NCBI GenBank assembly: GCA_964479695.1
Contig: CAYZSO010000001.1
Location: 114,016-178,015, forward strand
Direction: 5' to 3'
Source: JAAYZH01 sp964479695
Lineage (GTDB): Bacteria > Bacillota > Clostridia > Saccharofermentanales > Fastidiosipilaceae
Length of the DNA: 64,000 nucleotides
The translations under genes and the position numbers were made by a program. Every line of letters starts with the position of its first letter. Positions within the stretch are counted from its first letter, which is position 1. The notes under the pieces were generated by a model. The model saw only the letters and a program-made list of their open reading frames with translations. It did not search any database and was not told where the DNA came from. Positions 24,644 to 33,782 of the stretch are shown here, in pieces.

Positions 24644-24880
24644 ATGAAAAGACTTTTTGATCCGATATTACGTTTATTGCACGGCAAGGATGCCGGCATC
24701 GTCGGAGCCGTAGCGGGCTTCGCCTTCGCGCTGCTCTGGGCGATTTTCGGATTCTGGCGCACCTTGCTGATCTTATTATGTACCCTGGCAGGCTACATAA
24801 TCGGCGCGCGCTTCTTCCGGAACTCAGCCCATTTCCGAGAACTGATCGATCGCTTCCTGCCGCCCGGGCGCTTCCGCTAA
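24644..24880 (+). CDS. DUF2273 small membrane protein
   Basis: A 78-residue protein with two hydrophobic segments (about residues 17-35 and 38-54: IVGAVAGFAFALLWAIFGFW and LLILLCTLAGYIIGARFF). It fits DUF2273, small membrane proteins found beside Asp23 and AmaP genes. Its role is unknown but context says cell-envelope stress. It lies 8 bp behind amaP and 22 bp before nusB. Confidence 0.85.
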   Translation: MKRLFDPILRLLHGKDAGIVGAVAGFAFALLWAIFGFWRTLLILLCTLAGYIIGARFFRNSAHFRELIDRFLPPGRFR

Positions 24881-24902
24881 GCAGGAAACCCAAGGAGAAT
24901 AT

Positions 24903-25490
24903 ATGAGCCGAATTGACGCACGTGAAAAAGCGATGCAATTACTATACCAACTGGCCAGTCAGGAAGGCCAGCCGGAAGAGCAAATCTCTTTGTTCCTGGC
25001 GCAGCGTACCCCGTTGAAAGAAACGAGGGACGAAGACCCTTCCCGGCAAAATTCTGATTTTGCCGCCGCGGAGGATGGCATAAACCCAGGCGATCCGTCC
25101 AGCTCTTCTGAAGACGAAGAAGAAACAGAAGTCGATGAAGCCGGCAAGGCTGCCTACACACCGCTCACCCAAGCAGACCGGGATTATCTCCTGAATCTGG
25201 TTCACGGCGTGATGGAGCATGAACAAGAACTGGATGCCATTTATGGCCCGTACCTGGTGAAATGGACGCCCGAGAGGTTGCCGACTCTGGAGCGAATGCT
25301 CCTCCGGCTCGGCACCTATGAAATTGTCTACTCCGAGGATATCCCGGATTCTGTTGCCATCAACGAGGTTGTCCGCCTCACCCGTAAATATGCAGATGAA
25401 GACGCGTATTCTTATATCAACGCAGTCCTGGGCAAAGTGAGCCGCAGGGCCTCTTCGGAGGCCGAAACAGAGGCCTTGCATGAAGAATAA
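24903..25490 (+). CDS. nusB: Transcription antitermination factor NusB, with acidic insert
   Basis: A 195-residue NusB, an RNA-binding partner of NusE/S10 in rRNA antitermination. It starts MSRIDAREKAMQLLYQLASQ and has ILMLRLGTYEI-like ERMLLRLGTYEIVY followed by SVAINEVVRLTRKYADEDAY, the family signature. Between about residues 40 and 80 there is an acidic, serine-rich insert (SSSSEDEEETEVDEAG) that makes the protein longer than the usual 130-160 residues. AAGGAG precedes the ATG. The last 11 bp overlap xseA, implying coupled translation. Confidence 0.94.
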   Translation: MSRIDAREKAMQLLYQLASQEGQPEEQISLFLAQRTPLKETRDEDPSRQNSDFAAAEDGINPGDPSSSSEDEEETEVDEAGKAAYTPLTQADRDYLLNLVHGVMEHEQELDAIYGPYLVKWTPERLPTLERMLLRLGTYEIVYSEDIPDSVAINEVVRLTRKYADEDAYSYINAVLGKVSRRASSEAETEALHEE

Positions 25491-26706
25491 TCAAAGATCG
25501 ATCACCGTATCCCAACTGAACCGCTACGTTGCCCAGCTCTTGGCGAGTCAAGACCCTCTTAAGTCCCTTCTGGTTCAGGGGGAACTTTCCAATGTTAAAC
25601 ATTACCCTTCAGGCCATTGGTACTTTAACCTCAAGGACCAGAACGCCCAGGTAGCCTGTGTGATGTTCCGTCAACAGGCTGAACAATTGAAATTCGAACC
25701 TAAGAACGGCTTAGCGGTTCTAGCCTCCAGCCGAGCTTCGCTCTACGAAAGGGACGGGAAATTTCAGCTCTATGTCGATCGGCTCGAGCCTCTGGGCAAA
25801 GGTGATTTGCATCTGGCCTTCGAACAACTAAACGAGAAATTGAAAAATGAAGGCTTGTATGACCAGAGCCACAAGATCCCTCTGCCGGCCTTCCCGAAGC
25901 GAATCGGCATTGCCACCGCTTCAAGCGGAGCGGTCATTCGGGATATTATAACGGTCAGCCGCAGGCGTTATCCCGCTTGCCGCTTGCTCTTAGTTCCCTG
26001 CAAAGTGCAGGGCGAAGGTGCCGCAGAATCGATCGCCACTGCGATTCAGAAACTTGACAAGATCCCCGATATCGACCTGATTATTGTCGGTCGTGGAGGC
26101 GGTTCCATGGAAGATCTCTGGGCTTTCAATGAAGAGTGTGTGGCTAGGACAGTCTACGCTTGCCGGAAGCCGATTATTTCGGCCGTAGGTCACGAAACCG
26201 ACTTCACAATTTGTGATTTCGTAGCGGATGTGAGAGCGGCGACGCCGTCTGCCGCTGCAGAGCTGGCACTTCCCGATCAGCGAGAGCTTCTGGATCTCTT
26301 GGCCTCACAGCAGAGGCGACTGGCGGAACTTCTGCAACAAAAAGTCGTTGTCGCAGGCCATCGCCTGCAGAATTTGGCCGGAAATCGCTATTTGGCCAAT
26401 CCTTACGAGCGAATTGAGAACCGCCGCCAGTACTTAGATCGCCTGGAAGAAGATCTTGGGGGCCGCTTTGGCCGAACGTATGATAAGAAGAATGAACAAC
26501 TAGCGCGTTTGGCTGCCCGATTAGATGCCTTGAGCCCGCTGAAAGTCCTGGGTCGAGGCTACGCCATGGTGACCGATGAGGCAGATACGAAACCGCTCAT
26601 CTCGGTGAAAAAGATTACCGAAGGGCAGAAGCTTCGCCTTTATCTTAGTGACGGCAGAGTGCTCTGCCGCGTGGAAGAAAGAGAGGAAAGTAATGGACCC
26701 ACATGA
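25480..26706 (+). CDS. xseA: Exodeoxyribonuclease VII large subunit
   Basis: A 408-residue nuclease subunit that degrades single-stranded DNA with XseB. The N-terminal OB fold is visible (ITVSQLNRYVAQLL, VQGELSNVKHYPSGHWYFNL), then the catalytic region RIGIATASSGAVIRDI, VGRGGGSMEDLWAFN and ISAVGHETDFTICDFVAD, then a coiled-coil and a short C-terminal domain with LGRGYAMV. The length is near normal. It overlaps nusB by 11 bp and xseB by 14 bp, so all are in one operon. Confidence 0.97.
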   Translation: MKNNQRSITVSQLNRYVAQLLASQDPLKSLLVQGELSNVKHYPSGHWYFNLKDQNAQVACVMFRQQAEQLKFEPKNGLAVLASSRASLYERDGKFQLYVDRLEPLGKGDLHLAFEQLNEKLKNEGLYDQSHKIPLPAFPKRIGIATASSGAVIRDIITVSRRRYPACRLLLVPCKVQGEGAAESIATAIQKLDKIPDIDLIIVGRGGGSMEDLWAFNEECVARTVYACRKPIISAVGHETDFTICDFVADVRAATPSAAAELALPDQRELLDLLASQQRRLAELLQQKVVVAGHRLQNLAGNRYLANPYERIENRRQYLDRLEEDLGGRFGRTYDKKNEQLARLAARLDALSPLKVLGRGYAMVTDEADTKPLISVKKITEGQKLRLYLSDGRVLCRVEEREESNGPT

Positions 26707-27040
26707 CAAGACCCGAGCATCTGATGCTCAGGAGAAGAAGAGGACAGCGGAGGTCAGCCGAGACGTGGCTGATTCTGAGGCCAAAGTCGCCTCCAACGAG
26801 CTTAGCTTCGAAGAAGCACTGAGTGAACTGGAACAAGTGGTCACGAACCTTCAGCGTTCCGATCTCACGCTCGACAACTCGCTCCAGCTCTTCCAGCGGG
26901 GGAATTACCTAGTGCAAATCTGCCGCCGGAAACTGGATCAAGCGGAACAGGAAGTAAAAATTCTCTTGGCGGACTCCAGTGGCCAGGAAGTGGAAGAAGA
27001 TTTTCTCCAGCCTGAAGAAGGTGGCTCCCATGATGTATGA
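26693..27040 (+). CDS. xseB: Exodeoxyribonuclease VII small subunit
   Basis: The 115-residue small subunit. The conserved core is SFEEALSELEQVVTNLQRSD followed by LTLDNSLQLFQRGNYLVQIC, forming the helical hairpin that binds XseA. ATG 26693 follows GAGGAAAG; an upstream in-frame ATG at 26648 lies inside xseA without a ribosome site. The N-terminal 35 residues are charged and longer than usual. It overlaps both xseA and ispA. Confidence 0.95.
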   Translation: MDPHDKTRASDAQEKKRTAEVSRDVADSEAKVASNELSFEEALSELEQVVTNLQRSDLTLDNSLQLFQRGNYLVQICRRKLDQAEQEVKILLADSSGQEVEEDFLQPEEGGSHDV

Positions 27041-27947
27041 TGATCAATTCCGCGCGTATACGAAACAAGTGGACGAGTTCTTGCCGGGCTATTTGCCTGA
27101 TGCGGAGAGCTTGCCCGGCAGACTTCACGAAGCCATGTCTTACAGCCTCTTGGCCGGTGGGAAGAGAATCAGGCCGGTTTTGAGCCTGGCTACCGCAGAG
27201 CTCCTGAAACCGGGGGCTGCCGAAGAGAAGGCCGTGCAGACGTACGCCGCGGCGGTGGAGATGGTTCATACGTATTCGCTCATTCATGATGACTTGCCCA
27301 GCATGGATGACGATGTCCTGCGCCGCGGGAAACCGACGAGTCATGTGGTCTTCGGGGAGGCACTGGCTATTTTGGCCGGTGATGCGCTCTTAACCAGGGC
27401 TTTTGAACTTGCCCAAGAAGCCGCGGCTGCGGGGGACGGCAGCGAAGGTCAGGCAAGCGCGATTCTCGCCTGCTGGGGGCAGCTTGCACGTTTTGCGGGT
27501 GCTTCCGGTATGATCGGCGGTCAAGTGCTGGATATGGAGGCCGAAGACCGTAAAGTGGATCTCGAGTACCTTCGCAAAATGCAGGAAGGGAAGACCTCGG
27601 CACTCTTGCAGGCAGCTGTCCTTGGGGCAGCAGAGTTGATGGGGGCGTCTTTGGCCGTGAAAAATATCCTGTCGGAATACGCCCTGGCTATTGGCTTGGC
27701 CTTCCAGATAAGGGATGATATTCTTGATGCCACCGCCACGGCGGATGAAATAGGGAAGACCCCCGGCAAAGATCAAGTCAACCACAAATCAACCTATGTT
27801 ACGCTCCTGGGACTGGAGCAGGCGGAAGAACATTTGGGGATCAGCAGCCGGCAGGCACTCACTGCCTGCGGAAAACTCACCAACTTGGGCTATGATGCGG
27901 ATTTTCTGGCATGGCTTGCGGGTCACCTAAGCGGGAGAAGGAATTGA
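27030..27947 (+). CDS. ispA: Polyprenyl synthetase (farnesyl/geranylgeranyl diphosphate synthase)
   Basis: A trans-prenyltransferase of 305 residues. The first aspartate-rich motif is HDDLPSMDDDVLRRG, the second is FQIRDDILD, and LLAGGKRIRP is the N-terminal signature. It condenses isopentenyl diphosphate units for quinones and undecaprenyl carriers. The start is ATG 27030 (or 27033), which follows AGAAGG and lies just inside xseB. Dxs follows at once, so this operon holds the entry step and a chain-elongation step of isoprenoid synthesis. Confidence 0.94.
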   Translation: MMYDDQFRAYTKQVDEFLPGYLPDAESLPGRLHEAMSYSLLAGGKRIRPVLSLATAELLKPGAAEEKAVQTYAAAVEMVHTYSLIHDDLPSMDDDVLRRGKPTSHVVFGEALAILAGDALLTRAFELAQEAAAAGDGSEGQASAILACWGQLARFAGASGMIGGQVLDMEAEDRKVDLEYLRKMQEGKTSALLQAAVLGAAELMGASLAVKNILSEYALAIGLAFQIRDDILDATATADEIGKTPGKDQVNHKSTYVTLLGLEQAEEHLGISSRQALTACGKLTNLGYDADFLAWLAGHLSGRRN

Positions 27948-29932
27948 GCACAATTTTGGATGAGATCCATGAGCCTCGGGACATCAAAAACTTAACTCCT
28001 GAGGAACTGAATCAATTAGCGGCGGAACTTCGCCGGTTTATTATCAAGACGGTTTCGGAAACCGGAGGCCACCTGGCCTCGAATCTCGGTGTGGTTGAAC
28101 TGACAATCGCGCTGATGCGTGTGTTCGATTTCCCTGACGATAAGGTCGTCTGGGATGTCGGGCATCAGTCTTATGTGTATAAAATATTGACCGGTCGTAA
28201 GGATCAATTTTGCCACCTCAGACAGTGGCAGGGTTTGGCAGGCTTCCCGAAAACAGAGGAAAGCCCTTATGATTCCTTCAATACCGGTCACAGCTCAACC
28301 TCAATCTCCGCAGCGCTGGGTCTCCTTCGCGCTGCAAAACAACTTGGCAAAAATGAACATGTCATCGCGGTGATCGGTGATGGGGCCCTGACCGGCGGCA
28401 TGGCTTATGAAGCGCTGAATGACGCCGGCCAAGGGGACGACAACCTGATCGTGATCTTGAATGATAATCAGATGAGCATTAACCGAAATGTCGGGGGACT
28501 TGCCAAACACTTGAACCGCTTGCGGACATCGACTCGTTACCGTCATTTCAAGGGGCGAGTGGAGTCTTTTTTGAATAAAATCCCCGGGATCGGAAAGCCT
28601 CTCGCCAATTGGTTGGTCAGGGTTAAGAACTGGCTTCGCGGGATCTTTCTGAACCGCGAAAATTCCATGTTTGAAAATTTTGGCTTCACCTATTACGGCC
28701 CGATTGACGGACATGACGGGGGAGCGCTGGTAAGGGCTCTGACTGCTGCAAAGGAAGCCAAAGGGCCCGTTCTGGTTCACGTTTGCACAATCAAGGGGGA
28801 AGGTTATAAACCGGCGGAAACCGAGCCGCAAAATTACCACGGCGTGGCGCCTTTTGAAATTGAGACCGGTGTGCCCGAGGTGGTTCTGCCGGATGCTCGC
28901 GAGGACTCGACGGAGACATTTCAACATTCTTTATTCCGCAGCAAGAGCTTTACCGACACCTTCAGCCGCAGTTTGCAATATTTTGCGGTGCGTGACGAGC
29001 GGATCGTGGGGATCACAGCGGCGATGGCTTCCGGCACCGGTATGGATGCCTTTGCGAGCCTCTTCCCGAAGAGATTCTATGATGTCGGCATTTCCGAGCA
29101 GCATGCCGTGGGTCTGGCAGCCGGCTTGGCAGCCGGTGGCCTTCGCCCGGTTGTAGCCATTTATGCGACCTTCTTGCAGAGAGCCCTGGACCAAGTCCAG
29201 CATGATACTGTTTTGCAGAAACTTCCTGTGGTCTTCTGTATCGACCGCGCCGGTGTTGTGGGGGAGGATGGGGAAACGCATCAAGGCCTTTATGACTTGG
29301 CTTTTCTCCGCGCGTTGCCGGGCGGAAGGATTTTTGCTCCGCGAGATTATGAGGAGCTCTATTTGATGATGAAGTATGCTTTGGCCCAAGACCAAGGCCC
29401 CACCTTCATCCGCTACCCAAAAGGTTCTCCGGCACTGAAGCCTGAGGATTACCCCAAGATCAGCCATGAACTGGTTTTGCATGGAGAACTTCACAGCGCC
29501 GTGACGTCCGCCCAGTGGCTGCGACGCGGAACCGATATCAATCTACTGGGTTGGGGGTACACAACCGGCCTTGCCTACCGGGCGGCCGAGAGGCTCGAGG
29601 AGGAAGGCATCAGTGCCGGAGTTTTGGATCTTCGCTCGGTGAAACCACTCGACTATTCCGCGATCGCCGAGGCTAGCCACTTGCCGATTGTCATGATGGA
29701 GGAGATCGTCCGTCAGGGCAGTGCCGGCCAGGAGATTGCGCTATGGTTGTCTGAACAACATAAACCTGACCTGATCACTTGCATTCACTTGCCGGACGAA
29801 GCCATCTTACACGGCAAACGTAATGTGGTCTTGGAAGCCTACGGAATCAGTGCAGAACATTTTGCCTCAGTGGCAAAGTCCAGGTTGGAAGGGGAGACAA
29901 ATGAAGTTCGGCATCGTATCAGACAAGTATAA
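27944..29932 (+). CDS. dxs: 1-deoxy-D-xylulose-5-phosphate synthase
   Basis: A thiamine diphosphate enzyme of 662 residues that joins pyruvate and glyceraldehyde 3-phosphate at the start of the MEP pathway. Visible are GGHLASNLGVVELTIAL near the N-terminus, the ThDP motif VIGDGALTGGMAYEALND, and the transketolase-like second half with DRAGVVGEDGETHQG. The best start is TTG 27944, which follows GGGAGAAGG and overlaps the ispA stop codon by four bases; no in-frame ATG is nearby. tlyA, commonly found between dxs and nadK in Clostridia, is absent. Confidence 0.96.
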   Translation: MSTILDEIHEPRDIKNLTPEELNQLAAELRRFIIKTVSETGGHLASNLGVVELTIALMRVFDFPDDKVVWDVGHQSYVYKILTGRKDQFCHLRQWQGLAGFPKTEESPYDSFNTGHSSTSISAALGLLRAAKQLGKNEHVIAVIGDGALTGGMAYEALNDAGQGDDNLIVILNDNQMSINRNVGGLAKHLNRLRTSTRYRHFKGRVESFLNKIPGIGKPLANWLVRVKNWLRGIFLNRENSMFENFGFTYYGPIDGHDGGALVRALTAAKEAKGPVLVHVCTIKGEGYKPAETEPQNYHGVAPFEIETGVPEVVLPDAREDSTETFQHSLFRSKSFTDTFSRSLQYFAVRDERIVGITAAMASGTGMDAFASLFPKRFYDVGISEQHAVGLAAGLAAGGLRPVVAIYATFLQRALDQVQHDTVLQKLPVVFCIDRAGVVGEDGETHQGLYDLAFLRALPGGRIFAPRDYEELYLMMKYALAQDQGPTFIRYPKGSPALKPEDYPKISHELVLHGELHSAVTSAQWLRRGTDINLLGWGYTTGLAYRAAERLEEEGISAGVLDLRSVKPLDYSAIAEASHLPIVMMEEIVRQGSAGQEIALWLSEQHKPDLITCIHLPDEAILHGKRNVVLEAYGISAEHFASVAKSRLEGETNEVRHRIRQV

Positions 29933-30761
29933 AGACCCGGAACTGGCGATTTTGCACCAGACCAGCAGGATCTTACAGAATTTAGGTCAGGAAGTCGTAT
30001 TTCCGGGATCCAGGAATGGCAAGTCGGACCAGGTGCTTCCCGAAGATGACGGCAATTGGGAGGGTGTTGACTTGGCCATCTCTCTGGGGGGCGACGGAAC
30101 CTTTCTCTATGCTTGTCACGAAGTCTATGCACATGATATTCCCTTGATCGGCGTGAATCTCGGCAAAATGGGTTTTATGACCGAGATTGAACAAGAAGAC
30201 CTGGAACCTTCTCTGGAAAGACTTGTCAATCGAGACTACAGACTCGTAAACCGCATGATGCTCGAGGTGAGCGTCATGAATCAGGAGGACGAGGTCTTGT
30301 ACCACGCCTTTGCCTTGAATGATGTCGTTCTTTACCGGGGCAATATTTCCCGGATCATCCCTTGTATTTTCACGCTGAATGGCACGAAAATTGAAACGAT
30401 TCCCAGTGATGGTCTGATCGTGGCGGGGCCTACCGGTTCGACCGGCTACGCGTTGGCATGCGGCGGGCCCATCATCCATCCTCAACTGGAACTCATGTTG
30501 CTGACTCCGATCAGCCCTCATACGCTTCATAACCGCAGTTACGTGATTGATCCGTCAAATACGGTTGAATTGGGGATCGAACCGGATTATCCTTTTTATC
30601 CGCAGATTACCGTTGACGGCCGCTCTGTTCTGAATATCAGCCCGGCCGATCGAGTCGTCATCAGAAGAGCCGAGCGTCCTATGAGGCTCGCCAACTTGGA
30701 AGATTATGAATTCTTCCGCAGACTCCCGGATAAGATCAACGCCAGAGGGAAAGCAAGATGA
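29901..30761 (+). CDS. nadK: NAD kinase
   Basis: A 286-residue NAD kinase, making NADP from NAD and ATP. The catalytic GGDGT motif appears in AISLGGDGTFLYACHE, and LIVAGPTGSTGYALACGGPI contains the conserved GPTGS(T)-type NAD-binding segment. ATG 29901 follows GGGGAG and lies 32 bp inside dxs. Start at 29823 is possible but unsupported. Its stop overlaps the argR start by four bases (ATGA). Confidence 0.95.
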   Translation: MKFGIVSDKYKDPELAILHQTSRILQNLGQEVVFPGSRNGKSDQVLPEDDGNWEGVDLAISLGGDGTFLYACHEVYAHDIPLIGVNLGKMGFMTEIEQEDLEPSLERLVNRDYRLVNRMMLEVSVMNQEDEVLYHAFALNDVVLYRGNISRIIPCIFTLNGTKIETIPSDGLIVAGPTGSTGYALACGGPIIHPQLELMLLTPISPHTLHNRSYVIDPSNTVELGIEPDYPFYPQITVDGRSVLNISPADRVVIRRAERPMRLANLEDYEFFRRLPDKINARGKAR

Positions 30762-31231
30762 AGATTAGCAAACAGGCCAGACATCACAAAATTCTCGAGA
30801 TCATCGGTCGCAATGAAATTGCAACGCAAGAGGAACTTGTCCGCAAGCTGGAAGACGAAAATCTTTCGATTACGCAGGCAACCGTTTCCCGAGACATCAA
30901 AGAGCTCAACATTATCAAAGCCAACACCGCAGATGGCAAGCAGAAATTCGTTGCACTGAAAACGATTAATGACCCCGGCACAGACCGCCTGTTGAAGGTC
31001 TTCGGTGAGGCTGTACTCAGCAGCATTGTCACCGGGAATCTCATTATTGTCCATACTTTGCCCGGCATGGCACCTGCTTGCGCCTCCGCGATCGACGCCA
31101 TGAATATTTTGGAAATCGCCGGTACGATTGCAGGCGATGATACGATTTTCATTGCGGCTACCGCAGATGCGGATATTACCGGACTTGAACGGGAACTGAT
31201 GCAGTTTTCCGGCATTGCCAAGAGAGGGTAG
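30758..31231 (+). CDS. argR: Arginine repressor
   Basis: A 157-residue ArgR/AhrC. The N-terminal winged helix is KISKQARHHKILEIIGRNEI followed by LSITQATVSRDIKELNIIK; the C-terminal hexamerisation and arginine-binding domain contains PGTIAGDDTIFI-like TIAGDDTIFIAATADADIT. It represses arginine synthesis and can activate catabolism when arginine is abundant. No arginine genes are in this window; the place between nadK and recN is the common conserved order rather than a functional link. Confidence 0.97.
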   Translation: MKISKQARHHKILEIIGRNEIATQEELVRKLEDENLSITQATVSRDIKELNIIKANTADGKQKFVALKTINDPGTDRLLKVFGEAVLSSIVTGNLIIVHTLPGMAPACASAIDAMNILEIAGTIAGDDTIFIAATADADITGLERELMQFSGIAKRG

Positions 31232-31240
31232 AAGAATATC

Positions 31241-32920
31241 ATGCTTTTGCATCTCGAAATTGACCAGCTGGCGTTGATTGAACACGCGTCCCTCGACATG
31301 GGTCCCGGTTTCCAAGTGATTACGGGTGAAACGGGAGCGGGTAAATCCCTCCTTCTTGGTGCGATCGGCGCGATTACAGGGCAGCCCGTCAGCCGGGACC
31401 TCATCAGGCAAGGGGCTGACCGAGCGCTGGTGGAAGCGGTTTTCGGTGAGGTAAGGCAATATTTCCAAGAGGACGAAGAGGTCTTATCCTTGATGGATGA
31501 TTCTGAAGACCAGCTGATTTTAGGCAGAGAAATCCGCCAGAACGGACGCAATCTTTGCCGCGTCAATGCCAGGATTGTGCCCTTGTCGCTCCTGAAAAGG
31601 ATTGGGGAGACTCTGGCGGATATTCATGGACAGAATGACCGTCAGCAGATCTTCCGGTCGGAAAAACATCTTCATCTCCTGGATCGCTTCGGCAGGGAAA
31701 AGATCCTGCCTCTGCAGCAAGAGTACACGAGAGCTTGGCAAGCGTGGCAGGAACTCGCGAAGCGTGAACGAGAACTTCTTGCGGATCCGGAAGAACGGCA
31801 CCTCCTCACGGAGAGGCTTCGCTATCAGATTAATGAAATCCGAACAATCGCGCCCAGACCTGGTGAGGATGAGGAGCTCTCGAAACGAAGGGATTTTCTG
31901 GCCAACAGTGAACGTTTCCGAGAGGGGATCTCCCATGCCTTGGCCGCTCTTCAGGGACAAGGTGAAGAGGAAGGCGCCTCAGCCTCACTGGCTACGGCGT
32001 ACAGTGAGGTGATGAAGCTTAGTGGCTACACGGATTTTGCGGATTACGAAGTTCGCCTAGGTGAAGCGATTGAACTTGTCAGCGACCTGATCTCCGACCT
32101 ATATAAACGCTTAGACAGCCTCGAGGCGAGGCCGGGCGAACTGGAGGAAACAGATCAGCGACTGGATGCAATTACGCGCCTGAAACGCAAATACGGCGGC
32201 TCGATCGAGAAGGTACTAGAGTTTCTGACCCAGGCCGAAGCCCGTTTGGAGCGGATTGAGGCGGCGGCTGAGCTCGCGGATCAATTGTTGGAACGAAAGC
32301 AACAACTTGCGCAAGTACTAGAGAAACGAGGTCTGGCCTTGCGCGCGGCCAGGCATGAGTCCGCGCAGGAGATGGCACAAGCCATCATGCAGGAACTGCA
32401 AGACCTCGGCATGGCGTCAGCGGTGTTTCAGGTGCATTTCACAGAGTATCCGGTGTCGGGAGCTCGAGCAAAGGGTTTAGAGACCTGTGAATTTCTCCTC
32501 TCCGCGAATCGCGGCGAGCCTTTGAAGCCTTTGGCCGACACCGCATCCGGCGGTGAAGCCTCAAGAATCATGCTGGCGATCAAGGTCATTCTTGCGGAGG
32601 CTGATGAGACGCCGGTTCTCGTCTTCGACGAAATTGATACCGGGATCAGCGGTGAAACGACGGAGGTCGTCGGCAGAAAATTGCGGAAGCTTGCCGGGTC
32701 CCACCAGATCCTTTGCGTTACCCATCAGGCCCAGATTGCGGCGGCTGCAGATCAACAATTTTTGATTTATAAAGAGAGTGATGAGGAGAGGACCAGAACC
32801 TTTGTCAAATCACTTGACCAGACAGAGCGAGAAGCGGAATTGGCCAGGCTTCTCAGCGGACATAAGGAGGACAGCCGGTCTTTGGAACTTGCCAGACAGC
32901 TTCTGCAAAGACACGGCTGA
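31241..32920 (+). CDS. recN: DNA repair protein RecN
   Basis: A 559-residue SMC-like ATPase acting in double-strand break repair. Walker A is ITGETGAGKSLLLGAIG near the N-terminus, the signature motif is ADTASGGEASRIMLAIKV and Walker B is VLVFDEIDTGISGETTEVVG near the C-terminus, with long coiled-coil segments between. The length is normal. It starts 9 bp after argR. A small nitrilase-type gene follows 13 bp downstream. Confidence 0.97.
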   Translation: MLLHLEIDQLALIEHASLDMGPGFQVITGETGAGKSLLLGAIGAITGQPVSRDLIRQGADRALVEAVFGEVRQYFQEDEEVLSLMDDSEDQLILGREIRQNGRNLCRVNARIVPLSLLKRIGETLADIHGQNDRQQIFRSEKHLHLLDRFGREKILPLQQEYTRAWQAWQELAKRERELLADPEERHLLTERLRYQINEIRTIAPRPGEDEELSKRRDFLANSERFREGISHALAALQGQGEEEGASASLATAYSEVMKLSGYTDFADYEVRLGEAIELVSDLISDLYKRLDSLEARPGELEETDQRLDAITRLKRKYGGSIEKVLEFLTQAEARLERIEAAAELADQLLERKQQLAQVLEKRGLALRAARHESAQEMAQAIMQELQDLGMASAVFQVHFTEYPVSGARAKGLETCEFLLSANRGEPLKPLADTASGGEASRIMLAIKVILAEADETPVLVFDEIDTGISGETTEVVGRKLRKLAGSHQILCVTHQAQIAAAADQQFLIYKESDEERTRTFVKSLDQTEREAELARLLSGHKEDSRSLELARQLLQRHG

Positions 32921-32933
32921 AAGAGACTTTTCC

Positions 32934-33779
32934 ATGCTATATCGAATTGCCCTAGCTCAGGAACGATCCGTTCCTCATAATGTTTCCCAAAATGTAGCCC
33001 GCGTGGCGGAGCTTGCCGCGGAAGCTTCCTTGATGGAGTCTGACTTGCTCTTGTTGCCGGAGTGTTTCCTCACTTCTTACGATTTTCCGATAAGCCAGGC
33101 GGAGGCCCTGGACCCGACTTCCCCGGTATTTGATGAAATAGCGACGATTGCCCGCAGCGAGCATTTGGCCATCGTTGCCACTGCCTTTACACGCGGTCAA
33201 GAGGCGCCGCGAAATTCTGCGATTGTGTTTAACAAGGCAGGGGAAAGAGTCTTTCAATATGACAAGGTTCACACCTGCGACTGGGATCTGGAAGGCAGCC
33301 TGGAAAGTGGCGAAAAATTCTCTACCGCTGAAGTTGACGGCGTGAAACTGGGCCTTATGATCTGCTATGACAGAGAATACCCGGAGGCTGCAAGAGTGCT
33401 GATGCTGCAAGGTGCGGAACTCATTCTCGTACCTAATCACTGCAGCGGAATGGGTGCGAGGCTTCGGGCTTTGGCCACCAGAGCCTATGAAAATATGACC
33501 GGAGTAGCCATGGCGAATCCGCCGGGCCTCGGTATGGGGCGCTCTGCCGCGTATTCGCCGATTGTCTGGGCACAAGATGAAACGGATCTTGATCCGGAAA
33601 TTCTGTTGGCACCTGAGCAGGAAGCGGGACTTTTTCTGGCGGATTTTGACATGGACGAGCTTCGCTCTTACCGCAAACGAGAAATGATGGGGAATACTTT
33701 CCGCAAAGTGCATGCGTATGGCGAATTACTGAGCCCTTCGATTGAGGAACCCTTCTTGCGACCGGGACAGCGGAAGTAA
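32934..33779 (+). CDS. Carbon-nitrogen hydrolase (nitrilase superfamily)
   Basis: A 281-residue amidase of the nitrilase superfamily. The Glu-Lys-Cys catalytic triad is seen in LLLPECFLTSY, QYDKVHTCDWD and GLMICYDREYPE. Such enzymes hydrolyse omega-amides, carbamoyl-putrescine, or deaminated glutathione; the family level is clear but the substrate is not. ATG 32934 lies after a weak GAAAGAG site; the upstream in-frame ATG at 32778 lies deep inside recN and is rejected. The 4-bp gap to the next gene suggests shared transcription. Confidence 0.9.
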   Translation: MLYRIALAQERSVPHNVSQNVARVAELAAEASLMESDLLLLPECFLTSYDFPISQAEALDPTSPVFDEIATIARSEHLAIVATAFTRGQEAPRNSAIVFNKAGERVFQYDKVHTCDWDLEGSLESGEKFSTAEVDGVKLGLMICYDREYPEAARVLMLQGAELILVPNHCSGMGARLRALATRAYENMTGVAMANPPGLGMGRSAAYSPIVWAQDETDLDPEILLAPEQEAGLFLADFDMDELRSYRKREMMGNTFRKVHAYGELLSPSIEEPFLRPGQRK

Positions 33780-33782
33780 GCG

